From positions 1 through 64,000 of the forward strand of contig JASAMV010000684.1 of the NCBI GenBank assembly GCA_030248065.1: DNA of 64,000 bases, given 5' to 3'. Shown in pieces: positions 17,201 through 29,400 of this stretch. Under the pieces are notes generated by a model. The model was not told the DNA's origin, did not search any database, and worked only from the letters and a program-made list of their open reading frames with translations. Position 1 is the first letter of the stretch. Each line of letters starts with the position of its first letter. Position numbers and translations under genes: made by a program. Source of the stretch: Rhynchonema sp. JSB1_4. Taxonomy: Eukaryota; Nematoda; Chromadorea; Monhysterida; Xyalidae.

Positions 17201-20200
17201 ACAAGGGTCAGCTGAAGTGCACCCATTGTGAACACGGACGATACACATCTGATGTCGGTCAAACCAACTGTATCGATTGTCCGCCCGGCTATTATTGCAC
17301 CAATACAACCACCAAACCCCTGCCCTGTCCGCAAGGTACCTATTCGTCCGCGGGCGGCCTCGCCAATTGCACCTTCTGTCCGGGCGGACAATATACGTTC
17401 CTGCGCGGACAAACCAAATGCGAGGACTGTCTGCCGGGTCACTTTTGTCCGCAGGGAGCCATCAAACCGACCAAATGCAAGCCCGGCACGTACAATGATG
17501 ACGCAAAGACGGCAGTGTGCAAGCAATGTCCCATGGGATACTACTGTCCCGAAGAAGGCATGGCGAGAGGGCTGCAATGCAAGGAGGGTCAATATCAGAA
17601 TTTCCAAGGCCAATCTGCATGCAAGCCGTGTCCGAGCGGTTTCATTCAGGAGCGCTATGGAGGACAGTCTTGTTGGCCGTGTCCCACAGGTTTGGGACAG
17701 TGATTTTGCATCTTGGATAGATTTTTGGGCAATATAGATATTTGTTATATTTTGTTGGGCAAAACGTTTGGTATTTACCCACATCCACAGGTCACCATTG
17801 CACAAACGCGACGGGGCCTCCAGAGCCATGCCATCTTGGCACATACCAAGACGAACAGAACCAAGTGCGATGCAAATACTGTCCGGCCGGTCAGATCCAG
17901 CCACTTGAAGGGCAATCGAAATGCGAACCGTGCCCGGCCGGGTACGCGTGTATCCCGGACCAACAACCACTTGCGCGTGATCAGGCTTTGTCAGGTACAG
18001 TGTCTTTCAAAAGTACGCTCCCACACTCATGCTGCTGGTGCTCGTGATTGGTGGTGGCGTTGCTGATTTTAGACCAAGAAATTAAAATGGTGTTTCAAAA
18101 CCGTTTCGCTGTCCAATAACAGCAGCATCAATGAACAAAATACTAGACGATACGAGCAGAGTAATATTTCTGCTTCAAAATCAACGACCAGGCACCCCGA
18201 CAAATCTGGGAGAATCAGCTGCGCCGTGCAGTTTTGCAACATAATCCTGCGGGTTGAACTTTTGATTTACGTCGAACCGATTTTCACCATTCACCACTGT
18301 TCACATACCGTGCCATTCTTTCAGTCTCGCCTGAGGATGGTGTCATCTACAAGACCGTGCCTTGCCAGCCGGGCGAGTACAGTGAAATGTCGTGGGCGGC
18401 GTGCAAATATTGCCCAGTCGGGAAATACTCCGCCAACGAAGCGCAGGACCGTTGTTCGTTAGTTTATGTTTTGTTTGGGAAAACGGAGGGATTTTGCAAT
18501 ATCTCTCGTGAAACATCATCAGATCCTGCGGCGAAGGTCGATTCTGCCCGTCCGTGGGTAGCTCTGGGTCGTATGCGTGTCCCAGCGGGCAATCAGTCTA
18601 TTGCTCATCGGAATCTGGCTGTAATCCGTGTTCTCATGGTAAGTCGCCTGTTGGGGCTGATTCTGAAAATTTTCCGAAAAAAAAACCGATGGTCTGTTTC
18701 AGCGATGTGTCGCATGCTAATACACAGTGGAGCTATTTGGGAGATTATTTGCCTTGAATTCCAAATCCGAAGTATGTCTAAATTAAGCCCCCGGGGACAT
18801 ACGGTACATTGGCAATCTCCGGAAATCTGTCATCTTCTTCGCATATCATGGAGACTGGGCTATAAATTTTCAAGAATTCCATTCCATTGCGCAGGCAAGA
18901 CTAGCGGTCTCGGTTGGAAACGCTGCGACGACAAAGACCCTTGCAAAGACATCGTGTCTAACGCCATCGGTTGCCTGGCACAACAGGCCATTTGCTGGTA
19001 TTTCTTAAACCTCTTATTAGGGCGGACTTAGGATGAACACGGAAACCGGAACACGGAAATAATTTACGTACAAACCAGTTTCATGGATTTCCGTGTGACG
19101 GAAAAATTTTTGGTTCCGTGTTCCGTGATTTTTTATATACAGTACACGGAGCACGGAAATATTTACGTGTCAGTAGTTGCTGCTGTTAGCTTCAACACGC
19201 GTTCTTTTGACGGCAGCACGCTGTCTTTTGTCATCATCACTGCAAAGGCACCGTTTTGGTGCGTGAATCATTACCGTGTTTCGTGATTCTCAAAAAATTC
19301 ACGGAACACGAAACACAGAAATATTTCCGTGTTCCGGTTTCCGTGTTCAACCTAACTTCGCCCTTACAGCGTAACTTCAATAGGTATTTATTTACGTTCG
19401 TTTGCGAAGTGCCATTTCGACCTTACCAGGTATCTGACATCTATGCTGCTCGCTGGCGCAGCGTTCGATGCTTTGTTTGACCGACACGACGGTGGGCTGA
19501 ATGAGTTCTGGAATGGCGGTGAAGGTTCAGCAAGGCTGCAGGCTCTGCTGGCGGCCCAGGTGCCACTCAAGTATGGCAAAGCCACCAAGTTCCCGACAGG
19601 TAAATGTTTGCCGTTTTTTGGATGTTCTAAAAGAAGTCATTTTCAATTATTTTTTCTTGAACTACAGGCAAAAGCACGCTGTGGGCTGCCCACGACAACG
19701 ACTTGTATTTCGATGCCATTCAATCTAGCCAATTATTCTGGTCGAACGTGACCTGTTTCTCGCAAAAGTCGTGCAAACTGTCGAATCCGTTGATGAACTA
19801 CGCACTGTTGGAGGCGACAAATTCGTGGGCGCGTGTGCTCAGTCAGGTTTGATAATCGATAATCGGGTGCAATGATGCACGTTTGATCGCATTTGTGCAC
19901 TTTTCTTGAGCAGAATTTCAGTGATCTGAAAAAAAAGCTTTTCAGAATCCAAAGTTGACGCTCGGTTCTACGGATGATGTCGTCGTCATTGAAGAAGGCA
20001 TACAATGGAACCCGTTCACCCCGTTCAGAATCATCAAATGGCTGTGCAATAAGTTCTTCAGTCATTTCTTTGGCAACATGTGCGGCAAGGTAGATCGGAG
20101 AGCTGAGAAAAATTGTCTTATCTTTTCGCAAATCCAAACTGTTTTTAATTTTAGGTTGTCAAGTGCGCGCTCAGCAAACTCAAGCACAGTTCATTCTGGC

Positions 20201-22436
20201 CTCACAAGTTCAATGCAGACGAGGCCTCGTGTGGGAAAGACCTACCGCCGCAGATGTGTCAGATCGAGGAATTTGAGGTTCAGCAAAGCTTAACTAAAAA
20301 TACATTTTATAAAAGGTAAAATGTATAAAATAGATCAGAATGTTTCATGCTGTTCAACAACCACGCCTCAGAGTCAATCAATTTCAGTTCGTCCACCAAG
20401 TGGACACAATGCTGCAACCGGTGATCGCATTCTCTCATCAACATCCTGACGTCATGGCCGTGCTGGCGTACACGTCCGATGATTGTCGACGGGCGTTTGG
20501 AGTGCGGTTTTGATGTTTCAAAATCTTATAAGTGGTTTTAGTGTGCCATAACGTTTTCAAAAAAAATGTCAGAATGCCTGGTCGCCGACGCTCGGTGACA
20601 AGAAATGGACGATCAACAAAGACGAAGTGGCGCCGATCGTCAAATATTGCGCCAACCACCCTGTGACCAAACAGATCGATGTGCATGACGTCATTCAGGA
20701 GGTTCTCAATAATTCTGGTTCCGGTGAAAGACGTGGGAACCATAGTTCCTGTCTGAATTGAAACAGAGTTACAGTAAAATCATGCAAATATAACAAATAT
20801 GCGGCAAAGCGTGAGTGTGCACGTTTCCTTGGGTTTTTAACTGACGCACCTGATCATCCAGTAATTGATTAACAACAGTGCTTTATTTCCGTCGTTCTAT
20901 CATATTTCTTGATATCCTAAGAGGTATAGAATCAAGGACCAAAAAAGTCTGAATACATCCAGGTCAACAATACGATAGCGTCGGTGTTGATCAATCGCGT
21001 CGAGGGCATACTCCAGCTGGGCGTGCACGGTTTGATCACGAGCACCGACTTTGTGCCGGTCGATATTGTCAGCAATCAAGCGCTGCCAATCAACAATCGG
21101 ACTGTTTTTGTCCAAGGTGAGACGTGTCTTTTTTGCTCCCGCACGCAAGCTTCGTTGCCAGGGTTGGGTAAAAAAATTTTAAAAAAATTTGTTTAAAAAA
21201 ATTTTTCCAACCCTGTTCGATGCTGTGTCTCCTGTCTGCTGCCAATGCTGAAACACAAGGGCTCCTGAAGCGAAATCAAATGTGCGGCGGTTCGGTCCTG
21301 AATCGGTCTTTCCGAAAAGTAGCCGGAAAATGGCAAAATCAGCGAACTTTTGTAAAATCAGACTTGCTCTAATTGCTGACCGCAAATTTCCTTTCCAATT
21401 TCCCCAAGTTCTGTGTCTTTTCTGGCAGGTTTCGCTCAAAACTTGGATGCGATTGAGTCTAGCACCTACATCGCCGATACGACATCAATGGTTGAGCTCA
21501 ACTTCACCAATCAATACACGACCAATATGACGTTGTATGGGTTCTCGTGCGTGTTGCCTTCGAACTTCAATGGTAACGTGCTCGTGCGAATGGCGGACCT
21601 GCCAGTCAAGAATGGCAAAACGTGCCTGCCAGCGACCTTGGTCAGTCGCATGTCTGTTTGAGAGATTTTGAACCATTGACAAAACCAAATCCGGCAAAAC
21701 GCCAGGACCCCTCATCGGGCGTATACTTTAACAACATGTTTATCCATTGCGTGATTGATCAAGACAGAAAACTGAAAACATGAGCGAGATCAAAGTTGGT
21801 GATCGGATCGGATCAATTATTGTTGAATCACGTGCAATTTTTTGCATTGAGGACATGAAGGAGATTACTGGAGCCAGATAACTGGCCATTTCAAGTCGAT
21901 GAACTCGGGGTCGAAATTGGTAGAGTTAATAAAAAAATTTTTTTTAAACCCTTTTAAAAAAAAATTAAAAAAAAACCCCCAAACACCACAAAAAAAAAAA
22001 AAAAACCCAAACAAAAAAACTTTCTTCCATACAAATATACCTCACACACAAAACAAAAAAAAAAACAAAACCCCCCCCCCCCCCAACAAAAAAAAAAAAA
22101 CCCATCCCCCCCACTAAAAACCCCCCACATATAATAAAAAAAAAAAAAAAAAATAATAACAAAAAAAAAAAAAATTCAAAAGCCTGGAGTGAATCTTAAC
22201 ATCTGAAAATTAAAAGGTCACTCGATCAAGGTCCGATCCGATCACCAAGCTTGATATCGCGAGACAATCTTCAGGTTCGTTTCGGCCTCGAACTGCAAGA
22301 CTCGGACGGTCAAAACAAAGTGCTGATGCGAACTGCACAGACGCACATGGCCATTTTGGGCAAATATCATTTCCCGGATGTGATCACCGGACCAGCGGGA
22401 CCGCCGCGCTACGTGCTATTTTGTGAATTCCAGTGA
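14218..22436 (+). CDS. Secreted/surface GCC2-GCC3 cysteine-repeat protein
   Basis: Seventeen exons: 14218-14251, 14335-14534, 14871-15065, 16100-17689, 17791-17994, 18325-18457, 18523-18638, 18895-18997, 19430-19599, 19668-19846, 19946-20089, 20155-20277, 20388-20501, 20573-20701, 20963-21116, 21429-21640, 22275-22436. MKAFSFLSYLIG opens a short signal peptide. Then about 800 residues of repeats with CxPCPxGxYCP and CxPGTYQDExGxxxCxxC, the GCC2/GCC3 (ephrin-receptor-like) fold; exon 4 alone encodes 530 residues. From exon 8 the Cys pattern stops and about 500 residues follow that I do not recognise. They include WNPFTPFRIIKWLCNKFF and HGLITSTDFVPVDIV, and have several N-glycosylation sites. 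No C-terminal membrane segment is visible, so it is probably secreted. Donors of exons 13 and 14 were picked to keep phase. Molecular function unknown. Confidence 0.88.
15211..15547 (+). mobile_element. hAT-like MITE with CAGTGTAGTTCCTGG ends
   Basis: 15-bp perfect terminal inverted repeat CAGTGTAGTTCCTGG, flanked by GCTTGGAG and GCTTATAG (6 of 8 match). The interior has GGTACGTCT motifs near both ends and runs of TAGGCAAATTTAGG. It lies in intron 3 of the GCC-repeat gene. Confidence 0.75.
15812..16083. mobile_element. Palindromic element of two facing tRNA-like halves
   Basis: Outer arms TAACGGGGAGCGCATG and its reverse complement bound the element. Inside, a tRNA-like sequence on the minus strand (15865-15937) faces one on the plus strand (15968-16036). 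Each has AGCTCAGTTGGTA (A box) and CTGGGTTCGAGCCCCAG (perfect T arm). Anticodon stems are weak, position 33 is not T, and the acceptor stem pairs at only about 5 of 7 positions, so neither is a credible functional tRNA. It is a tRNA-derived fold-back repeat in intron 3. Confidence 0.8.
19021..19361. mobile_element. Fold-back MITE, GGGCGGACTTAGG family
   Basis: Left end GGGCGGACTTAGG then ACACGGAAACCGGAACACGG; the right end is its inverted copy ending CTAACTTCGCCC. Flanks read TTA on both sides, a 3-bp duplication as in PIF/Harbinger elements. The core (19165-19262, reversed) matches those at 41171 and 60812. It sits in intron 8 of the GCC-repeat gene. Confidence 0.75.
21159..21215 (+). mobile_element. 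57-bp minimal hAT-type MITE
   Basis: CAGGGTTGGG at one end, CCAACCCTG at the other, with only A/T runs between. Flanks TTCGTTGC and TTCGATGC match at 7 of 8 positions. It lies in intron 15 of the GCC-repeat gene. Confidence 0.8.
21920..22175. repeat. A/C low-complexity tract
   Basis: Long runs of A mixed with C runs, including about 14 consecutive C, in intron 16. There are no inverted-repeat ends. It could be true sequence or a region of poor base calling. Confidence 0.8.
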
Positions 22437-22590
22437 CTTATATGCACAGTATTGTGGAGATGATACTCAAGACGACAATATTATGTAAGTATGCTAACTA
22501 TTTTGACGAATTTGAACACTGAGTATTTTGAGTTTCCAAGATGTAGGATTTTCTCATGTTAGGTGAATGACCAGTTCCTTTCTAATTGAT
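22437..22590. other. 3' flank of GCC-repeat gene up to duplication edge
   Basis: No AATAAA is obvious just after the stop. Similarity to the second unit begins near TTCTTTGTGATGAGACGCG. Confidence 0.4.
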
Positions 22591-23443
22591 TCTTTGTGAT
22601 GAGACGCGATTGCTCGTTTTAGAGTATTCATTGACAAATATAAATATCGTAGGTTATAGTATAGTATGACTCAAATGAAGTATCCTCTGAAGTCGACAAT
22701 GTTGCAACTTGGACTCCGCGTATACTGTTTCCAAGATGCCGAAACCGCCATCATTTGGAGCGCAGCAAGTTGATCGGCCCCAAACTGGGAAACCGCAGTT
22801 GAAGTAAACAATTAAGGTTGCGTCTGGCTTCGCGTTTTGTGCATACCGTAAAAATTAACACGACTGAACGATAAGTTGATCTTCATTCAAACAGTGAGCG
22901 CAGCATGTTCAATATCATGGCTTTTGATGGGTATGCACATAAATACACCCCTAGCTAGACATACAGTGACACAGTCACTGCTTGAAACGTCAGCTATATG
23001 TTGAAACATTGCGAGCTCGACGTGTATCGATTCTACACACGGACTACACCATCCTTTTGGTACGTCGTGTGGAACATTCTTTCTTGATGTTGCCTCTCGC
23101 CTGCACATGCACACAGCCAGGCGGGCCGTACGTTTTCCTGCGCGTCAGCAGGTCACCGATCCCAGTCGCAATTTCTGAGCCGGATATACAGTTACACGCT
23201 GAAAAATACAGTTCTCAAAGGCAAAAATTCATAATTAAGCGAATTTGGCACCGATTTCGATGAAACGTGGCACATTAACCACGCTGCTTGGTTCAAAACA
23301 CTCACAGCTAAAATGTTATTTCACATACCGGATACTGTCTTTAAGCAGTATCTCAAAGTGACAGCACCCTTATTCCGTATCACCCTTATTCTTAGAGTAT
23401 CCTATTACGTGAAGCGTGCAGGGATTCACACTAAATTCAGCAA

Positions 23444-26400
23444 CTACAGTATTACGTGAAACTGTTGAAGCGAACCCTTCGGTGCCGAGTTCAGATATTG
23501 CTGAATCTCGTCGCGAAAGTGGCTGATTTTGACTGCATGCATGAGCGGATACTGTCCCCAGTCAGGGCAGTCGTTGTCTCCGATCAGACCAGTGAAAACT
23601 CCATCCAGCGTCCATCTATCGCCATCTCTGCACATTAACGGAGCACCCGAGTCGCCCTGATTGGAAAAAACCGTGAATCATTCGATGTGATTTTGTGCTT
23701 GCCCACATGAGCTTGTTTTTGTACTCGCTTATATCAGCAGCCCTGTAATTCGTGTAACACGGTTATCAATCGTTGAAGAACTTATTAATTAAATTATCAG
23801 TGCTGATTAAAGGCGTACTCTCATTCAGATAGGTTGGTCACAAGTCGGTCACAAAAGTGGGCTTTGTGGCCGAGATCTCGGTGTGTAAAGAACTCCTGCA
23901 CTTGAAGCTCAGGGGACAAGAAATCACAATTTCTGAATCGATTTTAAGGGTTCTCACCAAAAATGTTGGCCCGAAATCCCAAAGAAAGTGAAAATACAGA
24001 TGCTACCTTGCAAGCGGACGCACGTCGGCTTTTGTTCCGTGCCTGATGGCCCTCGACGCATAATGTGGTGGTACCGTTGGTGCTAGTGCCAGAAGGGTGT
24101 CTGTTCGTGCATACATTTGGATCCCTGATCTGTCCCATCAGTTGATGCGGTTGTTCTTCCGAACCTGACAAAATAGGATCGAAAACTGGCCGGTTTCCGA
24201 TGATTACGTACGTTTTTTTCTATTCGTAACCGCGTGTGCTGAGGTTGACCTCATTATATCTGTGGTATATTTTTTATTCTGGTATTTCTGTCTTCCAGTC
24301 ATGCCTCGTTCCTGAACAAAGCCACCACGAGCCCGTCTAAGACGTTGTCTTTACAACGAATGTCGTACACGATATTTGAGTTGAGCGACGGCGACTCTTT
24401 GGTTGTGGCCGGTAAAATTTATGTTGATTGTTTGTCTTTTATGAGACGCGATATCACAGTTTCGTTCAATGAAATATTTATGCGACGATGCCCACTAAGC
24501 ATCATCATCATGCAAAACCATACAATTGAGTGGGTTTGCCTGATGATGATGCGTAGCGGGCATCGTAACATTTTATTGAATGAAACTATGGTATCGCGTC
24601 TCATAAAAGACAAACAATCAAAATGAATGTTGTGATGAAACCGCCAAACAGGGTTGGGCAAAAAAATTTTTAATTTTTTAGAAAGGTTTTTGAAAAAGTT
24701 CTTGAAAAATTTTTTTTATATTTTTGCGGGGGTGCAAAATCTTGTAAAACGTCCAAAATGGGCTTCTGGGAGGTCGTTTTTTGTCATCTTTTTCTCAAGG
24801 GTTGAAAAATTTTCTTCGCAAAATCACTTTTGGGGTATGCATAACATGAGACACAGTGTGCATGTACCTACTGTACGTGGTACTTCGATGACATACGTCA
24901 TCGGGTCAGTCAGATACGACTGATTCAGCGATCCGACGAGTGTTTCTGCAGCTTATTGTCTGAATCCGTCGTAGGTGTCGTTTATGAGCATAAGTCTTGC
25001 GTGCTTGTCCGCAAACTGTTGTCTGATACCTTGTCAATTGAAGTTGCATTTTTGCGCTTTTTTAGCCAAATTTGGTCAAATTTCACCGAATCCGAGACTT
25101 TGTTTTTAACAAAACTTGAAAAAGCTTGTTCAAAAAAGTTTTTTCCAACCCTGCCGCCACTTACCTTTACCCCAACCAGCGAGGAAACACTTGCAGCCGT
25201 ATCAAATTTGAAAGCAGCAGCACGACACGATTATGACCACGATTGGACAAACTGACAAGATCATGGCTAATTTTTTCGAAGACTTTATCATATTTTGATC
25301 AGCTTGAAAGGTGGTTTTCTTCCAGAAGCTCTTCTGCGAGCGAACGGTACAATCAAAACTTGTCCGTTTGTGTTACCATAATCCAACCATCGCCGTTTGT
25401 CTAATTCAAATCTATTCCGCGACTTTTCAGGCCCGGCTGATTCAGGCCCAGCATATTTGACCCATTCATAGGCTTAGGCTTAGGCTTCAGCCGGGCCTGA
25501 ATCGGCCGGGCCTGAATGGACCTGTGCCCCGGGACTGGACCGTCGCACAATAATTCAAATTTGATACGGCCCTTGGCTCCGATCGGAGCAGCAGCGGTTG
25601 GCAGACAGATTGGCTGCGCGACAGTTGAGAATGTGATCCAGTCTCTCGGTTCCAGACGGAGCACTGAAATATGCATGCACTAATGCAATTCAGAGCACCT
25701 TGGCAAAAAAACTGGTTCCGTTATCTTTATGGGCCAGCGAACCTTTTGGGCCGCACTACTTGTTGGGCCATGTGACCTTTTGGGCCAGGTACTTTTTGGG
25801 CCATATTAGGTTTCGGACCAGGAACCTTTTGGGCCACGTATGTTTTGGGCCAGGTACCGTTTGCTGTAACGCAAAAAATGCTCTTTTGAACACTTTCGGG
25901 TCTATTTTGGCACTTGAAGAAAATTTATGTGGTCACATTTTCAGAAGACCCCTCGGGTATTGGAAATTTTCTGATTCCTCGAGCAACCTGTCCCTGGAAT
26001 GGAAAACTTTTGTTTTTTGGAGTATGTATAGGGAAATTTTCCCAAATTTTGGCTGGCTACGGGAAATTTTTCCATTTCTCAACGACACCACTGGTTCAAC
26101 CCCTCCAAAAACTTCAATAATCACCAGCAAAGTCGGGCCAAAGCTGCTGCGTGTACTCGTATGGGATGTACATATCCGACACGTCAAGTCCGTTTTGATC
26201 GCGAAACGTGCTGCGATTGTGAATGCCCACGAACACTTTGGCGAATGTTTGCACATCCTTGCTAAAAAAAGAGTGAACAAACACTGCTATCCGTGAAACT
26301 TGATTTTATGTTTCTGAAGGTGTATCTGTTCGGTTTTTGTGTGTATGTGAGTGCAAGTCAGTCAATGCCACCGCGCTGGGTTCAGTGGGGTGACTATTTT

Positions 26401-29400
26401 GAAAAGAGGATGTTGTGGTCTACATGTTTTGTATTGAGCCTGCGCAGGCTCGTAAGCCTGCAGGCGCTGCAGGCTCTGCAGGCGCAGGCCTCAATCAGCC
26501 AAAAATTGCAGCTGGTATAGTAAATTTCTAATTTCATTGCCTCATGCATTTTTACAGACGCAGGGAAACTCCCGTTCGAAGTCGAGGCAGGCAACAAGCT
26601 CAGCACACAGCCAACAAGCCACGCAGCTGGCTCGTGTGCGTTTCGAATGCTTCAGTCACACAAGATGTGTGTGTCAGCTGCGTGGCTTGTTGCCTGCCTC
26701 GACTTCGAACGGGAGTTTCCCTGCGTCTGTAAAACTGCATGAGGCAATGAAATTAGAAATTTACTATACTGTATACATACTGTATATATGTAGCTGCGTA
26801 TCGCGCGAATTCCTTGACCCCACTTAGATCAACGGATTGGCTTATGCTGCTGAGGCCCTAAGCCGGGTCCAAAAAACACGAATGAACTGAACAAAGAAGT
26901 ATAGTAACTATGAGCACAAATGGTGCGAATTAATTGTTGTCACGATCACGAGAGAACGCTATCCCGTCAGTCAGTTTTTCCTATAGTCTGTTGATTATAT
27001 TTCGACATAGTGTATAAGCCCCATTCAGCGATGTTTGGAGCGGGCTGGGTCGACGCCATTCTAAATGAATGTTTCAAGCATTGCTAATTCAGGCAAAGAC
27101 CGATTGAACATTGCTTGCCGCGTGGCGCAAAAACACGTGGCCTGTCATCGCACAACACCAACAATGTTCAATGGCTCTGCGAATGAGTTGGCAATGCCTG
27201 AAACATTCATATAGGGTGGCATTTTCGAAACGGTGTAAAGCTCAGTTGGGTGTGAAGGTCAGTGTAATCTCGGTCGAAAGCTCGGTCGGTGTCAGCTCGG
27301 TGTAAACATGAAACATTCCACGTTAACAGCAGGCAATGTTTCATGCTTACACCGAGCTGACACCGACCGAGCTTTCGATTGAGCTTACACCGACCTTTAC
27401 ACCCAACTCACCTTTACACCGTTTCGAAAATATCACCCTTAGAATGGCGTCGACCCAGCCCGCTCCAAACATCGCTGAATGGGGCTTATACACTATGTCG
27501 AAATATAATCAACAGACTATATCTGCAGGGTCATATTGCGTTGGTAGAACGTGGAAATATTTATACTTAAAGGGGGTGCGACATAGAACATTTTTAGAGG
27601 GGCACACCACCCCAATATTATTTCAGAAATGGCAAGAGAAACTCCAAAGTAACATGCTTGAAAAGACAATGACGCCGATCATCGAAGCGTTCACTTAGAA
27701 ATTCCCCTCCGAGTGCTGTCTGCAAAGAACAAAATTTAATTTGCTGTAGTTTCTCGACTCCCTGGAAATCAGGCATCTAAGCTCTAGAAACGAAAGACGA
27801 AGGTGTTTTAGGCCACGCGCATGGTTCTAAAGAGGTAAAATTGTTAAAATAAACACCTTGTACCTCTTGGGAGTCATGTGCGAGGCCTAAAACATTTTCT
27901 TTTTTCGCTTTATTGAGTTAGATGGGTGATATTTTCGAAACGGTGTAAAGGTCAGTTGGGTGTAAGGGTCGGTGGAAAGCTCGGTCGACAGCTCAGTGTG
28001 ATAGACCTCGGTGTAAACTTGAAACATTCCACGTTAATAACAGGCAATGTTTCACGTTTACACCGAGCTACGCCGACCGAGCTTTCGATCGAACTTTACA
28101 CCGACCTTTACGCCCGACTGACGTTTACACCGTTTCGAAAATTCCACCCATTGTCTGATTTTCAGGGAGCCGAGCAACTACAGCAAATTGAATATTTTGT
28201 TCCTTGCAGAGAATAATCGGAGGGGAATTTCTTCATGAAAGCTTCGATGATCGGCGTCATTGTCTTTTCAAACGTGTTTCTTTAGACGTGCTTTTGCCAT
28301 CTCTGCAATAATATTGGGGTGTGCCATTCTAAAACAATTTTTTATGTCGCGCCCCCTTTAATAGCCTGACCGACAATGCTAGCTGGCATGTCCTGTCAAC
28401 TCACACTCCATACACACAGTGCGCGGCCGTGATGATGTGTTGTTCATCAATGATGGCTGCCGTACATCTCTTAACCACCTTCGTTGGGCGAAGCACTGAC
28501 TCTTTTCGATGCCACTGAAGCAGCGCCAACCACGGCCAACTATGTGCTACCACTGGCTCGCCTCCTATAAGAGACTCCACCACAGATTGAGTGAAGGTAG
28601 ACAGGCAACATGCAGTATACCGGCCGAACTTTGCCATATAAAGCCCCCGGCGCTCTATCAGGAAAAGAAGGGAAATCGGCCTCTTGTTTCAAACTTTACC
28701 CAAATAGAGACGCGAATATAGCAGCTCATATTTGCATGGAAAACTCAGGTAGCCGTCAGTGAAATTGGTCAAGCAATTTTCAAGTCGAAGTCCTCCATTT
28801 TTATTCTGGGCCATCAAATTTCAAACACAGTCATCTTAGCCAACGTGACTTGTCTGCCTGACATACGTGTAACCAATCTGGCAAGATTTCGACGTCGTCG
28901 ACTGGGTTGTCGGCGTGGTTCAGCGAGTGACTCGTCAGGCCCAATCTCCGGCTGGCCACACCGTTGCGCTGAGATATTTTTTTTTTGTTTTCACTAGCAA
29001 CGTACATAGTTGTACACGTTGTAGTCCTCTTTCGCACAATTACAACTTCTAACTTGTGGTTGAATTCATTGTTTACAGACAAGTTTCTGACACTTCGAGA
29101 ACTCAGTGCCGCTAACACCACCATTTCACGTCTGACAGCGTGTTTCATCAACCAATTTCCAAAAAAGCACAGAACCGAATCTAGTAACAAACAATGAACC
29201 TGAATTTATTTTTTCCTACTCTTCCTTTACGGTCACTAGACGGGACCCGTGCCTACGGCCCGGCTACAGCGCCGCGCCCGTGCCGTGCCCCCCCCCCCCC
29301 CGAAGACCCGTTAGCATACCCAAAGCTACCCGTGAAAGAGAAGAAAAAAGGGGAGGAAGGGGAAAGGAAAGAAAAAAGGAGGGAGGGAAGGGAAAGAGAG

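Noticed and set aside
16091..17970. Long overlapping ORFs on both strands of the GCC exon (for example 16972-17970 minus)
   Set aside because: They are shadow frames of a GC-rich repetitive exon; only the frame with the regular CxPC pattern joins neighbouring exons in phase.
25700..26296. 198-codon plus-strand ORF
   Set aside because: Its first part is a GGGCCA minisatellite and the rest is antisense to protease A exon 5.
27540..28380. Transposase or viral-type gene in the large fold-back element
   Set aside because: Short peptides in the arms have no catalytic motif and both arms encode the same fragment in opposite directions; nothing retroviral was seen.
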